Source: JACKOB01 sp024234575 (GTDB lineage Bacteria; Pseudomonadota; Gammaproteobacteria; Pseudomonadales; Oleiphilaceae). Taken from it: a stretch of DNA of 64,000 bases. The position numbers and the translations under genes are program-made. This document shows, piece by piece, positions 1-7,925 of the stretch (position 1 is its first letter; each line of letters opens with the position of its first letter). The notes below the pieces were generated by a model, which worked only from the letters and a program-made list of their open reading frames with translations, had not been told where the DNA came from and searched no databases. The stretch covers positions 62,001 to 126,000 of the forward strand of contig JBPJFZ010000002.1 of NCBI GenBank assembly GCA_051208035.1, read 5' to 3'.

Positions 1-337
1 GATGGTTATTCATTCAGAGAGTTGCTCCAAGATTCCGTCCAAGATTGCTGACAGCATGCGTTGTGTGTATCTCAATTGGGCGAAAGACATCACCGATGAG
101 TTTTCTGTTGAGTTAAAGGTTGAGCTGGAGAGACAGAGAGGTATTATTGCCGAGTTAGCGGGTGCGGTGACTATGGCTGATGGCAATATTGAGAGAATCG
201 GCGTTGAAGAGCAAAATGCAAAATTGAGTGTGATTAGTCTGACTATTCATGTGCAGGGGCGGCAGCACCTCGCGCGGGTTATGAAACGTATTAAGAGTCT
301 GCGGGCTGTGACGAGTATTTCGAGGGTTCGCCACTAA
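1..337 (+). CDS. spoT: SpoT/RelA-family (p)ppGpp synthetase/hydrolase, C-terminal fragment
   Basis: Only the last 111 or so residues are present; the gene runs off the left edge of the window in the same frame. The visible part is the end of the regulatory region of a long RelA/SpoT protein: a short linker followed by an ACT-type fold, with the stretch ELKVELERQRGIIAELAG giving its first strand and helix, and a basic C-terminus. The catalytic hydrolase and synthetase domains lie outside the window. SpoT is assigned over RelA because ridA follows directly, as in the spoT-ridA pair of Pseudomonas; this is inference from context. The enzyme sets the level of the alarmone (p)ppGpp in the cytoplasm. 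Confidence 0.88.
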   Translation, partial: MVIHSESCSKIPSKIADSMRCVYLNWAKDITDEFSVELKVELERQRGIIAELAGAVTMADGNIERIGVEEQNAKLSVISLTIHVQGRQHLARVMKRIKSLRAVTSISRVRH

Positions 338-441
338 AGCGCTAGGTTGTTTATGGTGCTGACGGCCTTCATTGACCTGTCAGCTTGATGTTTTTATGAG
401 GGCTGACCAGCCCTTAATTGAATGCAAAATAAGGGAAAGTT

Positions 442-825
442 ATGTCGAATAAATCGATCATTCAAACGGATGCGGCTCCAAAGGCAATTGGAACCTATTC
501 TCAAGCGGTAAAAGTTGGCAATACTGTTTATTTGTCTGGCCAAATTCCGCTGGTCCCCGATACCATGGAAATGGTGCAAGGTGACATTGCCAGACAAATC
601 ACGCAAGTGTTCGAAAATCTAAAGGCTGTTTGCGAAGCCTCTGGCGGGTCGTTGCAGAGCATCGTCAAATTGAATATTTTCCTGACCGACCTGGGTAATT
701 TCGCCACTGTGAATGAAGTCATGGCGAGCTACTTTCAGGCACCATATCCAGCGCGGGCAGCTGTTGGTGTTAAAGAGTTGCCCAAAGGCGCGCAGGTAGA
801 GATGGATGCCATAATGGTGGTGTAA
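442..825 (+). CDS. ridA: RidA family reactive enamine/imine deaminase
   Basis: The 127-residue product has the full length of the RidA/YjgF/UK114 family. It carries the N-terminal IGTYSQAVKVGNTVYLSGQI stretch, the conserved arginine in PYPARAAVGV (about residue 104) that binds the substrate carboxylate, and the terminal LPKGAQVEMDAI block. RidA trimers hydrolyse reactive 2-aminoacrylate and related enamines released by PLP enzymes, in the cytoplasm. A good ribosome site (aagggaaag) precedes the ATG. It follows spoT by about 100 bases, the usual order in pseudomonads, and is closed by a hairpin terminator at 848-880. Confidence 0.96.
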   Translation: MSNKSIIQTDAAPKAIGTYSQAVKVGNTVYLSGQIPLVPDTMEMVQGDIARQITQVFENLKAVCEASGGSLQSIVKLNIFLTDLGNFATVNEVMASYFQAPYPARAAVGVKELPKGAQVEMDAIMVV

Positions 826-847
826 AACGGGAACGACCCTTTCTATT

Positions 848-880
848 AAAAAAAGCACTGGCAAGTTCAGTGCTTTTTTT
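848..880. terminator. Bidirectional intrinsic terminator between ridA and the SDR gene
   Basis: A 7-bp stem (agcactg at 854-860, cagtgct at 868-874) with a 7-base loop is flanked by an A run on the left and a T run on the right. It can therefore end transcripts of ridA and of the convergent gene at 911-1804. Confidence 0.85.
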
Positions 881-910
881 ATGGGTAGGCCAAAATTTGA
901 TGCCGTGTGT

Positions 911-1804
911 TTATTGTTTAGGCTGTCGCCGTTTGTCTGCATAAAGGCGCTGGATCATTTCGCCGTAGCCTTCTCGCCAGGAGGGGTAGATAAACCTGTA
1001 CCCCGACTCTAGTAGCCGCTGATTGTGACATCGTTTGCTACCCGCGCGTCTTTTGGTCGAATTGATGGCAGTGTTTTCTGTTTCGCACTGCAGTTGCTCG
1101 CGAAACCAGGCGGCAATGATATGTGTGGGCACAGGTTCGCAATCGGATGCCAAATAGAGGGGGTGAAGTGATTGTTGGTCGATTTCTTTTTGTATGAGAT
1201 GAAGAAGAACACCGATACAGTCCGTTTCGTTAATGCGATTGGTATAGGGGCCTTCCTGTTGGGACGATAGGTCACCCCTTAAAGCCTGTTCGATCAGTCG
1301 GGTGCGATTGCCGCCATAGATTCCAGAAAAGCGAACGATAGTGCTGGGGATGCCGCTGTTACGCAGTAAAGTTTCAGCCTCTTGCAGGCGCATTCCAGAG
1401 AATGCAGCTGGGTTTGCTGGTGAGTCTTCGGTAATTAATTCGTTGTCGTTTTGGCTGTAAACACTCGTGCTCGATACGAAAAAAATACGCTTTGGTACCT
1501 GCTTGTGGTGCCGAAGTGCTGCCAGCAAATTGCTCACACCTTCAGGAAATACTTTCTGGTAGCCTGCATCGCTGAACTCTGTCGGCGACAGGCAATATAA
1601 AATGATATCTATGTCTGTCGGCAATGCCTCGATTAGCTGGGATTTATCGCCTATATCTGCCAGACAAAGGCTAATTGGCAATGGGGTGGCAATGGGGGAT
1701 CGCTTGAGTAATGTAACCTGCTGAGATTTAGAAAAGTGCCGTGCAACTGGCAGTCCCAGTAGACCGCCACCAATGCAAAGAATGTTGTTTATCTGCGTTG
1801 CCAT
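911..1804 (-). CDS. NAD(P)-dependent sugar epimerase/SDR family protein (YeeZ-like)
   Basis: A 297-residue protein with an N-terminal Rossmann fold: the motif CIGGGLLGLPVA (residues about 10-21) binds the dinucleotide. A YSPTEF-type strand and SSTSVYSQND around residue 113 supply the active-site Ser/Thr-Tyr region of atypical short-chain dehydrogenases. The usual Lys four residues after the Tyr is not seen, as in the YeeZ branch. The substrate cannot be read from the sequence. It is convergent with ridA and divergent from oxyR, with about 58 bases between the start codons, so the two promoters must overlap. Confidence 0.8.
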   Translation of the reverse strand: MATQINNILCIGGGLLGLPVARHFSKSQQVTLLKRSPIATPLPISLCLADIGDKSQLIEALPTDIDIILYCLSPTEFSDAGYQKVFPEGVSNLLAALRHHKQVPKRIFFVSSTSVYSQNDNELITEDSPANPAAFSGMRLQEAETLLRNSGIPSTIVRFSGIYGGNRTRLIEQALRGDLSSQQEGPYTNRINETDCIGVLLHLIQKEIDQQSLHPLYLASDCEPVPTHIIAAWFREQLQCETENTAINSTKRRAGSKRCHNQRLLESGYRFIYPSWREGYGEMIQRLYADKRRQPKQ

Positions 1805-1862
1805 CTATTATTTCACCACGTATTCTCTGAGCCTTACAGGGCTAACATATTCGGAATGGACG

Positions 1863-2801
1863 ATGACTCTGACAGAACTTAAATATATTGTCACTCTTGC
1901 AGAAGAAAAACACTTTGGTAAGGCTGCAGAAAAGTGCCGGGTAAGTCAGCCTACATTAAGTGTGGCCGTGAAAAAGCTTGAAGATGAGTTAGGGGTGTCC
2001 CTTTTCGAAAGAAGTAAAAGCCAGCTAACGGTTACTGATACTGGCAGAAGGATTGTTGACCAGGCTTATAAGGTGTTAGATCAGGTTGGGATCATTAAAG
2101 ACATCGCTCTTGCCGGAAAAGATCAGATGCGGGCGCCCCTTAGGATCGGCGCTATTTATACGATCGGGCCGTACCTGTTTCCACATTTAATGCCAGAGCT
2201 GCATCGCGCCGCACCGGAAATGCCCCTCTATATTGAAGAGAATTACACCGCAGTATTGCGCGAGAAACTGCGGCAGTCGTCGTTGGATGCAATAATCGTT
2301 GCCCTGCCATTTAATGAGCCGGAGGTTGTGACACTCCCTCTGTATGACGAACCCTTCGTGGTGCTTTTGCCGAAAAATCACTCCCTCTCTCAGCACCAGT
2401 CGCTGACGGGTGAGCACTTACTGCAAGATAACCTGCTACTGCTTGGCCCTGGGCATTGTTTTCGCGATCAGGTGTTGGGTGCATGTCCGGAGCTTGAGGG
2501 TGCTTTGAGCCAGCCCGGTGCGACGTCTGATCGGCCAATGTTGATTACCGAGGGCAGCTCACTTGAGACTATTCGACATATGGTGGCAAGCGGGCTGGGC
2601 ATTACCGTGGTGCCATATTCAGCAGCGCTGGGGCGAAAAGACATGGCAGAGTTGCTGGACGTGAGGCCGTTTCAATCGCCTCAGCCGTATCGTACGGTGG
2701 CTTTGGCATGGCGGGTAACCTTTCCCCGTCCCAAGGCAATTGATACGGTGGCCCTGGCGGCGGGGCAGTGCCGAGTTGTGGGCACAGCTGCCAGTAGATA
2801 A
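1863..2801 (+). CDS. oxyR: OxyR, LysR-type hydrogen peroxide sensor and regulator
   Basis: Starting at the internal ATG 1863 gives a 312-residue protein beginning MTLTELKYIVTLAEE, the usual OxyR N-terminus; an upstream start would add 30 unrelated residues. Residues 1-60 form the winged helix-turn-helix (SQPTLSVAVKKLEDELG). The C-terminal substrate-binding-like domain carries GHCFRDQVLGACPE, with the redox cysteines falling exactly at 199 and 208. In the family, peroxide forms a disulfide between these two and switches the tetramer into an activator of catalase and peroxidase genes. recG follows at once, and an oxyR-recG transcript is known in Pseudomonas. Confidence 0.96.
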   Translation: MTLTELKYIVTLAEEKHFGKAAEKCRVSQPTLSVAVKKLEDELGVSLFERSKSQLTVTDTGRRIVDQAYKVLDQVGIIKDIALAGKDQMRAPLRIGAIYTIGPYLFPHLMPELHRAAPEMPLYIEENYTAVLREKLRQSSLDAIIVALPFNEPEVVTLPLYDEPFVVLLPKNHSLSQHQSLTGEHLLQDNLLLLGPGHCFRDQVLGACPELEGALSQPGATSDRPMLITEGSSLETIRHMVASGLGITVVPYSAALGRKDMAELLDVRPFQSPQPYRTVALAWRVTFPRPKAIDTVALAAGQCRVVGTAASR

Positions 2802-2869
2802 CTTACGCACCGCAGTGTGGTTCGGTGTCGATGAGCCATTTCTAAGTGTTCAACCAGGGTGAGGTGAAC

Positions 2870-4957
2870 GTGATCGTTTTGAACGACATTAACATTATTC
2901 AGCTGAAAGGTGTGGGAGCCACCTTAGCCCGTAATCTTGATAAGCTGGGTATCGAGTCGGTTTATGATTTGCTCTTTCATCTTCCCTTTCGCTACGAAGA
3001 TCGTACCCGCGTATGGCCAATTGGCGGTTTGACGGGAGGGGATACCGTTCAATTGCAGGGGGTGGTTGAAAGTTGTCGGGTGGTGCAGTCACGACGGCGT
3101 AGCCTGGAGGTGACCTTGGCTGACCAGACAGGCGTCATAACGCTGCGTTTCTATTACTTTAATGCTGCCCAAATAAAGGCGTTTGAGAAGCTTCCGGTAT
3201 TGCGGGTTTTTGGCGAGGTGCGGCTAGGGCGAAACGGCTTGGAAATGTATCACCCTGAATATAAAACTATCGACCCGGATGATGCGCCAAGTAGCGATAC
3301 CCTAACCCCGGTTTATTCGATTACAGAAGGTGTAACCCAAAGCAAGCTGCGAGGGCTTTGCGAGCAAGCAATCAAATTGCTGGCCAAGCACCCCGTTAAA
3401 GACTGGCTGCCTCCATCCTTGAGGGAGCGTTATGCCTTCCCCGAGATCAATCACGCCATTCTCTTTTTACATTACCCACCACCCGAGGCCGATGTATCGG
3501 CTTTGCTGGCATTTAAGCATCCTGCACAGCAGCGTTTCGTCTTCGAAGAATTGTGCGCGCATAATCTTAGTCTGTTGCGGCTACGGCATCAGTTTCAATC
3601 ACATCATGCGCATACCCTGCTGGCACAGCCCTCTGCGGGGCGGCGTAGCCAGGTAGAGGCGGTCATTGATGAACTGCCCTTTAAGATGACTCATGCACAG
3701 GCACGGGTGCTGCGTGAAATTTTCTCTGATATGGGCAGTAGCAAACCCATGTTACGGTTGGTGCAGGGCGATGTTGGCTCAGGAAAAACGATTGTTGCGG
3801 CCCTGGCGGCGCTGCGGGCGGTTGAAAACGGTCACCAGGCTGCGATTATGGCACCAACAGAAATATTGGCGGAACAGCACCTGCAAAGCTTTAGCCAGTG
3901 GTTGCAGCCACTTGGTATTCATGTCGGGTGGCTGACAGGCAAGGTCAAAGGTAAAAAACGACAAGCGCTGCTGGAAGACCTTCGCAGTGGGCATTACCCG
4001 GTGCTGATTGGCACCCATGCACTTTTTCAAGATGATGTAGCGTTCGCATCGCTGGCGCTGGTGATCGTTGATGAGCAGCATCGGTTTGGCGTGCACCAAC
4101 GGTTGGCGCTAAAAGAAAAGGGGGCGGCTACGGGGTACGTACCACACCAGCTAATTATGACGGCAACCCCTATTCCCAGAACACTGGCCATGAGCGCCTA
4201 TGCCGACCTTGACACTTCAATTATTGATGAGTTGCCGCCCGGCCGTAAACCCGTCGAGACAGTGGTGGTATCCGAAGGCCGCCGACAAGAGGTGATCCGT
4301 CGTGTAAGTCTTGCCTGCGAGCAGGGGCGACAGGCCTATTGGGTATGCACGTTAATAGAGGAGTCAGAGGCGTTGCAGTGTCAGGCTGCAGAGGTCACTT
4401 TCAAGACTTTGTCAGAATCCCTTCCGGGGCTGAAGGTTGCATTAATTCATGGGCGTTTGTCTTCGGCTGAAAAGGCCCGGATTATGCTGGACTTTAAAGA
4501 AGGTATCACCGACTTGCTGGTAGCAACCACCGTAATAGAGGTGGGGGTTGATGTTCCTAATGCATCGCTGATCATTATTGAAAACCCGGAGCGGCTGGGT
4601 CTGGCTCAGTTGCACCAGTTGCGGGGGCGCGTCGGGCGAGGGCATCAGGATAGCTTTTGTGTGCTGATGTATGGGGTGCCGTTATCTAACAATAGTAAGT
4701 CCCGGTTGCAGGTGATGAGAGAGAGCGATAATGGATTCGTTATCGCCGAAAAAGATCTTGAGTTACGAGGGCCGGGTGAGGTGTTGGGAACACGGCAAAC
4801 CGGACTGATGCAGTTTAAGTTGGCAGACCTGCAACGAGATGCAAAATGGCTGGACGAGGTAAAAGATGCCGGTGCTCTATTGCTGAAAGATGTCACGGCA
4901 GCGAACGCCATCATTCGCCGGTGGCTAGGGTCAAAAGTCGACTATGCCGAAGTGTAG
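2870..4957 (+). CDS. recG: ATP-dependent DNA helicase RecG
   Basis: From GTG 2870 the product is 695 residues, close to the 693 of E. coli RecG; GTG codons at 2846 and 2864 are in frame but 2870 has the best spacing to agggtgagg. The N-terminal wedge (OB-fold) domain is followed by a superfamily 2 helicase core. Walker A is GDVGSGKT near residue 300, the DEQH box is in VIVDEQHRFGVHQRL, and motif III/IV stretches are TATPIPRTLAM and ATTVIEVGVDVPNA. The QLRGRVGRG motif VI is intact. RecG reverses stalled replication forks and processes recombination intermediates. It is probably co-transcribed with oxyR. Confidence 0.97.
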   Translation: MIVLNDINIIQLKGVGATLARNLDKLGIESVYDLLFHLPFRYEDRTRVWPIGGLTGGDTVQLQGVVESCRVVQSRRRSLEVTLADQTGVITLRFYYFNAAQIKAFEKLPVLRVFGEVRLGRNGLEMYHPEYKTIDPDDAPSSDTLTPVYSITEGVTQSKLRGLCEQAIKLLAKHPVKDWLPPSLRERYAFPEINHAILFLHYPPPEADVSALLAFKHPAQQRFVFEELCAHNLSLLRLRHQFQSHHAHTLLAQPSAGRRSQVEAVIDELPFKMTHAQARVLREIFSDMGSSKPMLRLVQGDVGSGKTIVAALAALRAVENGHQAAIMAPTEILAEQHLQSFSQWLQPLGIHVGWLTGKVKGKKRQALLEDLRSGHYPVLIGTHALFQDDVAFASLALVIVDEQHRFGVHQRLALKEKGAATGYVPHQLIMTATPIPRTLAMSAYADLDTSIIDELPPGRKPVETVVVSEGRRQEVIRRVSLACEQGRQAYWVCTLIEESEALQCQAAEVTFKTLSESLPGLKVALIHGRLSSAEKARIMLDFKEGITDLLVATTVIEVGVDVPNASLIIIENPERLGLAQLHQLRGRVGRGHQDSFCVLMYGVPLSNNSKSRLQVMRESDNGFVIAEKDLELRGPGEVLGTRQTGLMQFKLADLQRDAKWLDEVKDAGALLLKDVTAANAIIRRWLGSKVDYAEV

Positions 4958-5181
4958 GTGAGTGCATCCACTGTTTTTTTGCGGCGCTAAAAAGTGCTTG
5001 CTGGTGGCTGCTATTTTTAGCTTGATGCGGTCGGCTATTCTCGTCGTCATGGTCTACACTAATGATAAGAATTATGCCCAACAGCCTGGGAAGCACCGGT
5101 TATTATTCCTGAATAAGCTTATAACCTGGTTCTGTTGCACATGGCTGTGAGAATGCAACTAAACGATACAGAGAGAATCGA

Positions 5182-6591
5182 GTGAATTTGATGCCTATAC
5201 CTAGCACCGTGAACGACTTGCTGGCTCGAGTCCAGAGTAGTTTTAGCGAACAATCAGGCCAACAGCTGCAAGCAGAAATTGTCCCCAACGCACCAGAGCT
5301 GCAAGACAGTACTTTGGTCTCTGTGTTGATGCATGATATTCAAGGGCGAGTGCAGGTAATACTGCCAGCCAGTATGCTGTTGGATGTTGACACCTTAAAT
5401 AGCGCCATCGGCAGAGATTTGCAGGCACTGTCGCCGGATGACGAAGAGAGTATCCGGGCGGCACACAGTCTGGTAAATATGCCAGCACTTCCAGATATCA
5501 CTGGCCTGCCTTGCGTCGTCGACAAGTCTGTCGCCAGGATGGAGGTGGTCTATGTTGAAGCGGGGGATGGAGAGTCGTTGGTAAGATTTCCTGCAGCCCT
5601 TTTTTCCCAGGTTATCGAAAAGGCGAAAGTAGCCAGCTTTACCGTTCCGGTTGAAGAAATTAAAGCCAATCTTTGCGCACCTTCAGAAGATCTTGAACAG
5701 ATTCATGAGGCGATCCAAAAGTTTACTTATATGCGTATAAAACAGCGACTCGACGATACGCTTGAGCTGCCGCCACTACCTGAAACCGCGCAAAAAATTA
5801 TTCATTTAAGGGCTGACCCGGAAGCGGGCATCAATGACCTGGCGGATGTGGTAGAAATGGACCCTTCCTTGTCGGCTCAAGTGGTGAGCTGGGCCTCGTC
5901 GTCGTTTTATGCAGCACCGGGCAAGATCAAGTCTGTTCACGATGCGATAATTCGTGTGCTGGGGTTTGACTTGGTGATGAATCTGTCAATGGGTCTGGCG
6001 CTAGGTAAAACGTTGCAGCAGCCTAAAGAGCAGCCCCGTGGTTTTACCCCTTACTGGGAGCAGGCAGTATGGATGGCCACAGCCTGTGGTGCCTTGGTCA
6101 ATGTTATTCCAAGAGATTCGCGTCCCGGTTTCGGTCTGACCTACTTATCCGGGCTGTTGCATAACTTGGGCTATCTGGTATTGGCGCATGTTTTTCCCCC
6201 ACATTTTGCCTTGATGTGTCGCTATATCGAAGCTAACCGTCATCTTGACCATTCTTATGTCGAACACTTTTTACTCGGAGTTACCCGTGAGCAGGTGGGC
6301 AGTCGACTAATGCATGTGTGGAATTTGCCAGAAGAAGTGGTAATGGCGCTCCGACAGCAAAAAATGCCAGCCTATAGAGGCCCAAACGCTGAGTATGCAG
6401 GTATTCTCTTTGTTGCCCGTAATTTGTTAAGTGCCAATGGTGTGCCCTTGGGCAAAGCAGAACCTATTCCGGAAGAGTTATACGCCTTTCTTAATTTGGA
6501 TCAGGAGCGAGCGGAAGAGGTGATTACTGATCTTGCCTTGGCCCGTGATGAAATTATGAAAATGGCGGGTATGTTAGAGCCAGATGCATAG
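5182..6591 (+). CDS. YbaK-type aminoacyl-tRNA deacylase domain fused to an HDOD domain
   Basis: A two-domain protein of 469 residues. Residues about 1-155 resemble the YbaK/ProX-type editing fold (the DIQGRVQVILPASMLLDVDTL stretch). Residues about 190-390 are an HDOD domain, with LPPLPETAQKIIHLRADPEAGINDLADVV, VVEMDPSLSAQVV and the LSGLLHNLGYLVLAHVFP block. HDOD proteins lack a working HD phosphohydrolase centre and act as scaffolds in signalling. The same fusion sits close to recG in Pseudomonas. The GTG at 5182 has a gagag site upstream; ATG 5191 is an alternative start. Its substrate or partner is unknown. Confidence 0.85.
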   Translation: MNLMPIPSTVNDLLARVQSSFSEQSGQQLQAEIVPNAPELQDSTLVSVLMHDIQGRVQVILPASMLLDVDTLNSAIGRDLQALSPDDEESIRAAHSLVNMPALPDITGLPCVVDKSVARMEVVYVEAGDGESLVRFPAALFSQVIEKAKVASFTVPVEEIKANLCAPSEDLEQIHEAIQKFTYMRIKQRLDDTLELPPLPETAQKIIHLRADPEAGINDLADVVEMDPSLSAQVVSWASSSFYAAPGKIKSVHDAIIRVLGFDLVMNLSMGLALGKTLQQPKEQPRGFTPYWEQAVWMATACGALVNVIPRDSRPGFGLTYLSGLLHNLGYLVLAHVFPPHFALMCRYIEANRHLDHSYVEHFLLGVTREQVGSRLMHVWNLPEEVVMALRQQKMPAYRGPNAEYAGILFVARNLLSANGVPLGKAEPIPEELYAFLNLDQERAEEVITDLALARDEIMKMAGMLEPDA

Positions 6592-6613
6592 ATTCTAAAC
6601 AATTGTGATCCCC

Positions 6614-6644
6614 AAAAGGGCTGCTCGATGTGCAGCCCTTTTTT
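6614..6644 (+). terminator. Intrinsic terminator after the YbaK-HDOD gene
   Basis: The stem is aaaagggctgc paired with gcagccctttt, with a 7-base loop, followed by a run of T. The A/T flanks make it usable in both directions. Confidence 0.88.
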
Positions 6645-6919
6645 ATTTCGGCTCTGGAGTGTTATAGAAGTGTAGGATTTTGTTACCAATTGTAAGTCTC
6701 CGCAACACCTTGGATTAGGAAAAGCAAGTCAATTCATTAACTTACCGAATAGTTCAAAAAGCAACCGATTTCTGCCGGATTAATGACGGACTAGGCAGCA
6801 GAGTGCCATGTTGTATAGTGTAATCATGGCTTGATTCTGCATGCGCTGGTACGCAAGCAAAGCTTTAGGGGAATACTCGACCGAGTAGCTCAGATAGTCG
6901 GCAAAGAAGGAAAATCATA
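6645..6919. other. Intergenic region ahead of the small orphan gene
   Basis: No coding potential is seen. It must hold the promoter of the gene at 6920, because a terminator stands just upstream. A short dyad actcg-ac-cgagt lies near 6877-6888. No clear -35/-10 pair could be assigned by eye. Confidence 0.4.
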
Positions 6920-7174
6920 ATGGATAAGCTGATATTTAATCAGGCAAGCATTTTTCATCTACAACAGCTGGAATTGAAGTTTCGTAAGAAGTTTGGCAAG
7001 CGATTTAAGCTGTCGGACGAAGTGTCCCGTATGGATCTAATAAATGAATCTGCTGTTTCGAAAGATGTGGTGATTCAGCAGTATTTTCGCCGGTTTTGTC
7101 ACGAGCTGGATGACGAGTTGGCGGAAGAGCTCGTATTACGCGGTATTGTAAAGCCTTTGGCGACGCCCCACTAA
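6920..7174 (+). CDS. Small orphan protein of unknown function (84 aa)
   Basis: Not recognised. The 84-residue product is predicted to be soluble and mostly helical: a basic, aromatic N-terminal half (LELKFRKKFGKRFKLSDEVSR) followed by an acidic helix (FCHELDDELAEELVLRGIV). A good ribosome site (agaagga) sits about 9 bases ahead of the ATG. The gene is a single-gene transcription unit, with one hairpin terminator upstream (6614-6644) and another downstream (7236-7265). The charge pattern could suit protein or nucleic-acid binding, but that is a guess. Confidence 0.65.
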   Translation: MDKLIFNQASIFHLQQLELKFRKKFGKRFKLSDEVSRMDLINESAVSKDVVIQQYFRRFCHELDDELAEELVLRGIVKPLATPH

Positions 7175-7235
7175 GCTTTAAAAAAACCAAATTACCCGCC
7201 TTGCGGGAGTCCTGTGCCGCTCTGGCGGTATGTAT

Positions 7236-7265
7236 CGCCCCCGAACCCTCCCGGGGGCGGTTTTT
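7236..7265 (+). terminator. Intrinsic terminator after the small orphan gene
   Basis: An 8-bp GC-rich stem (cgcccccg at 7236-7243 with cgggggcg at 7252-7259) and an 8-base loop are followed by g and five T. A smaller hairpin, cccgc-ctt-gcggg near 7196, lies just upstream. Confidence 0.85.
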
Positions 7266-7302
7266 ATGACTTTGCTGTGCTTCCTTACTGAATATTGTCC
7301 AG

Positions 7303-7764
7303 TTACAGTGTTTCCAGGACGTTGAAAAGCTTCGTCGCTGCAGATTTGATTTGTGTTCGGTGCCGGCTTTCAAGTTCAAACCTTTGCTTGTCCAGTTTGC
7401 GGCGAAAACGCTTGTCCATCTCTTGGCGGGCGCCATGGGTTGGCATATGAGATGTTTCTTCATACATCATATTAAAGACAGCAAAATCTGGCTGATTGTG
7501 CAACTCCGGGGCGATCGCATCAAGTAGCACCTTAATCCTGATACAGCCTTCGGCTAAATCTATCTGCTCTTCAATCAGTGATAAAGAAAGTACGCGCAAG
7601 CCACTTTTAATTTCTCGTCGACTTTGCTCTTTTTGCTCATTTTTTTGCTGCGCGATTTTTTCTCCTAGCCTGATTCTGGTCCATTGTTTGTTTATGAAAA
7701 CCAGCATCACAAAGGCGCATAAGATGCCTAGGGCAGAGAGTATCCAGGTTACCGTTTCCGGCAT
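7303..7764 (-). CDS. DUF2489 family membrane-anchored protein
   Basis: A 153-residue protein with one N-terminal membrane helix (about residues 5-25, ending FINKQW) and a cytoplasmic, highly charged helical domain. The block LSLIEEQIDLAEGCIRIKVL and the MPTHGARQEMDKRFRRKLD stretch match what I recall of the DUF2489 family in pseudomonads, whose function is not known. The gene stands alone on the minus strand, downstream of the chemotaxis receptor and about 160 bases away from it. A start at 7764 puts the membrane helix at the N-terminus as expected. Confidence 0.75.
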   Translation of the reverse strand: MPETVTWILSALGILCAFVMLVFINKQWTRIRLGEKIAQQKNEQKEQSRREIKSGLRVLSLSLIEEQIDLAEGCIRIKVLLDAIAPELHNQPDFAVFNMMYEETSHMPTHGARQEMDKRFRRKLDKQRFELESRHRTQIKSAATKLFNVLETL

Positions 7765-7925
7765 AGTGTCGATCCTTTGATAACGACAGGGGGTGAGGGG
7801 CTATATTTGCATACCGCACCGGGATTCTCAAATACTGATGTACCGGCAGAGGAGGAATGTTTAGTTAGATGGGGGTAAGCCAGCCAGGCTGGGCTGGCTG
7901 GCCTTGTTGGTTTGGCTCTTGGGTG

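Noticed and set aside
4962..5150. A 62-residue plus-strand open frame between recG and the YbaK-HDOD gene
   Set aside because: No ribosome site and no recognisable sequence; considered non-coding.
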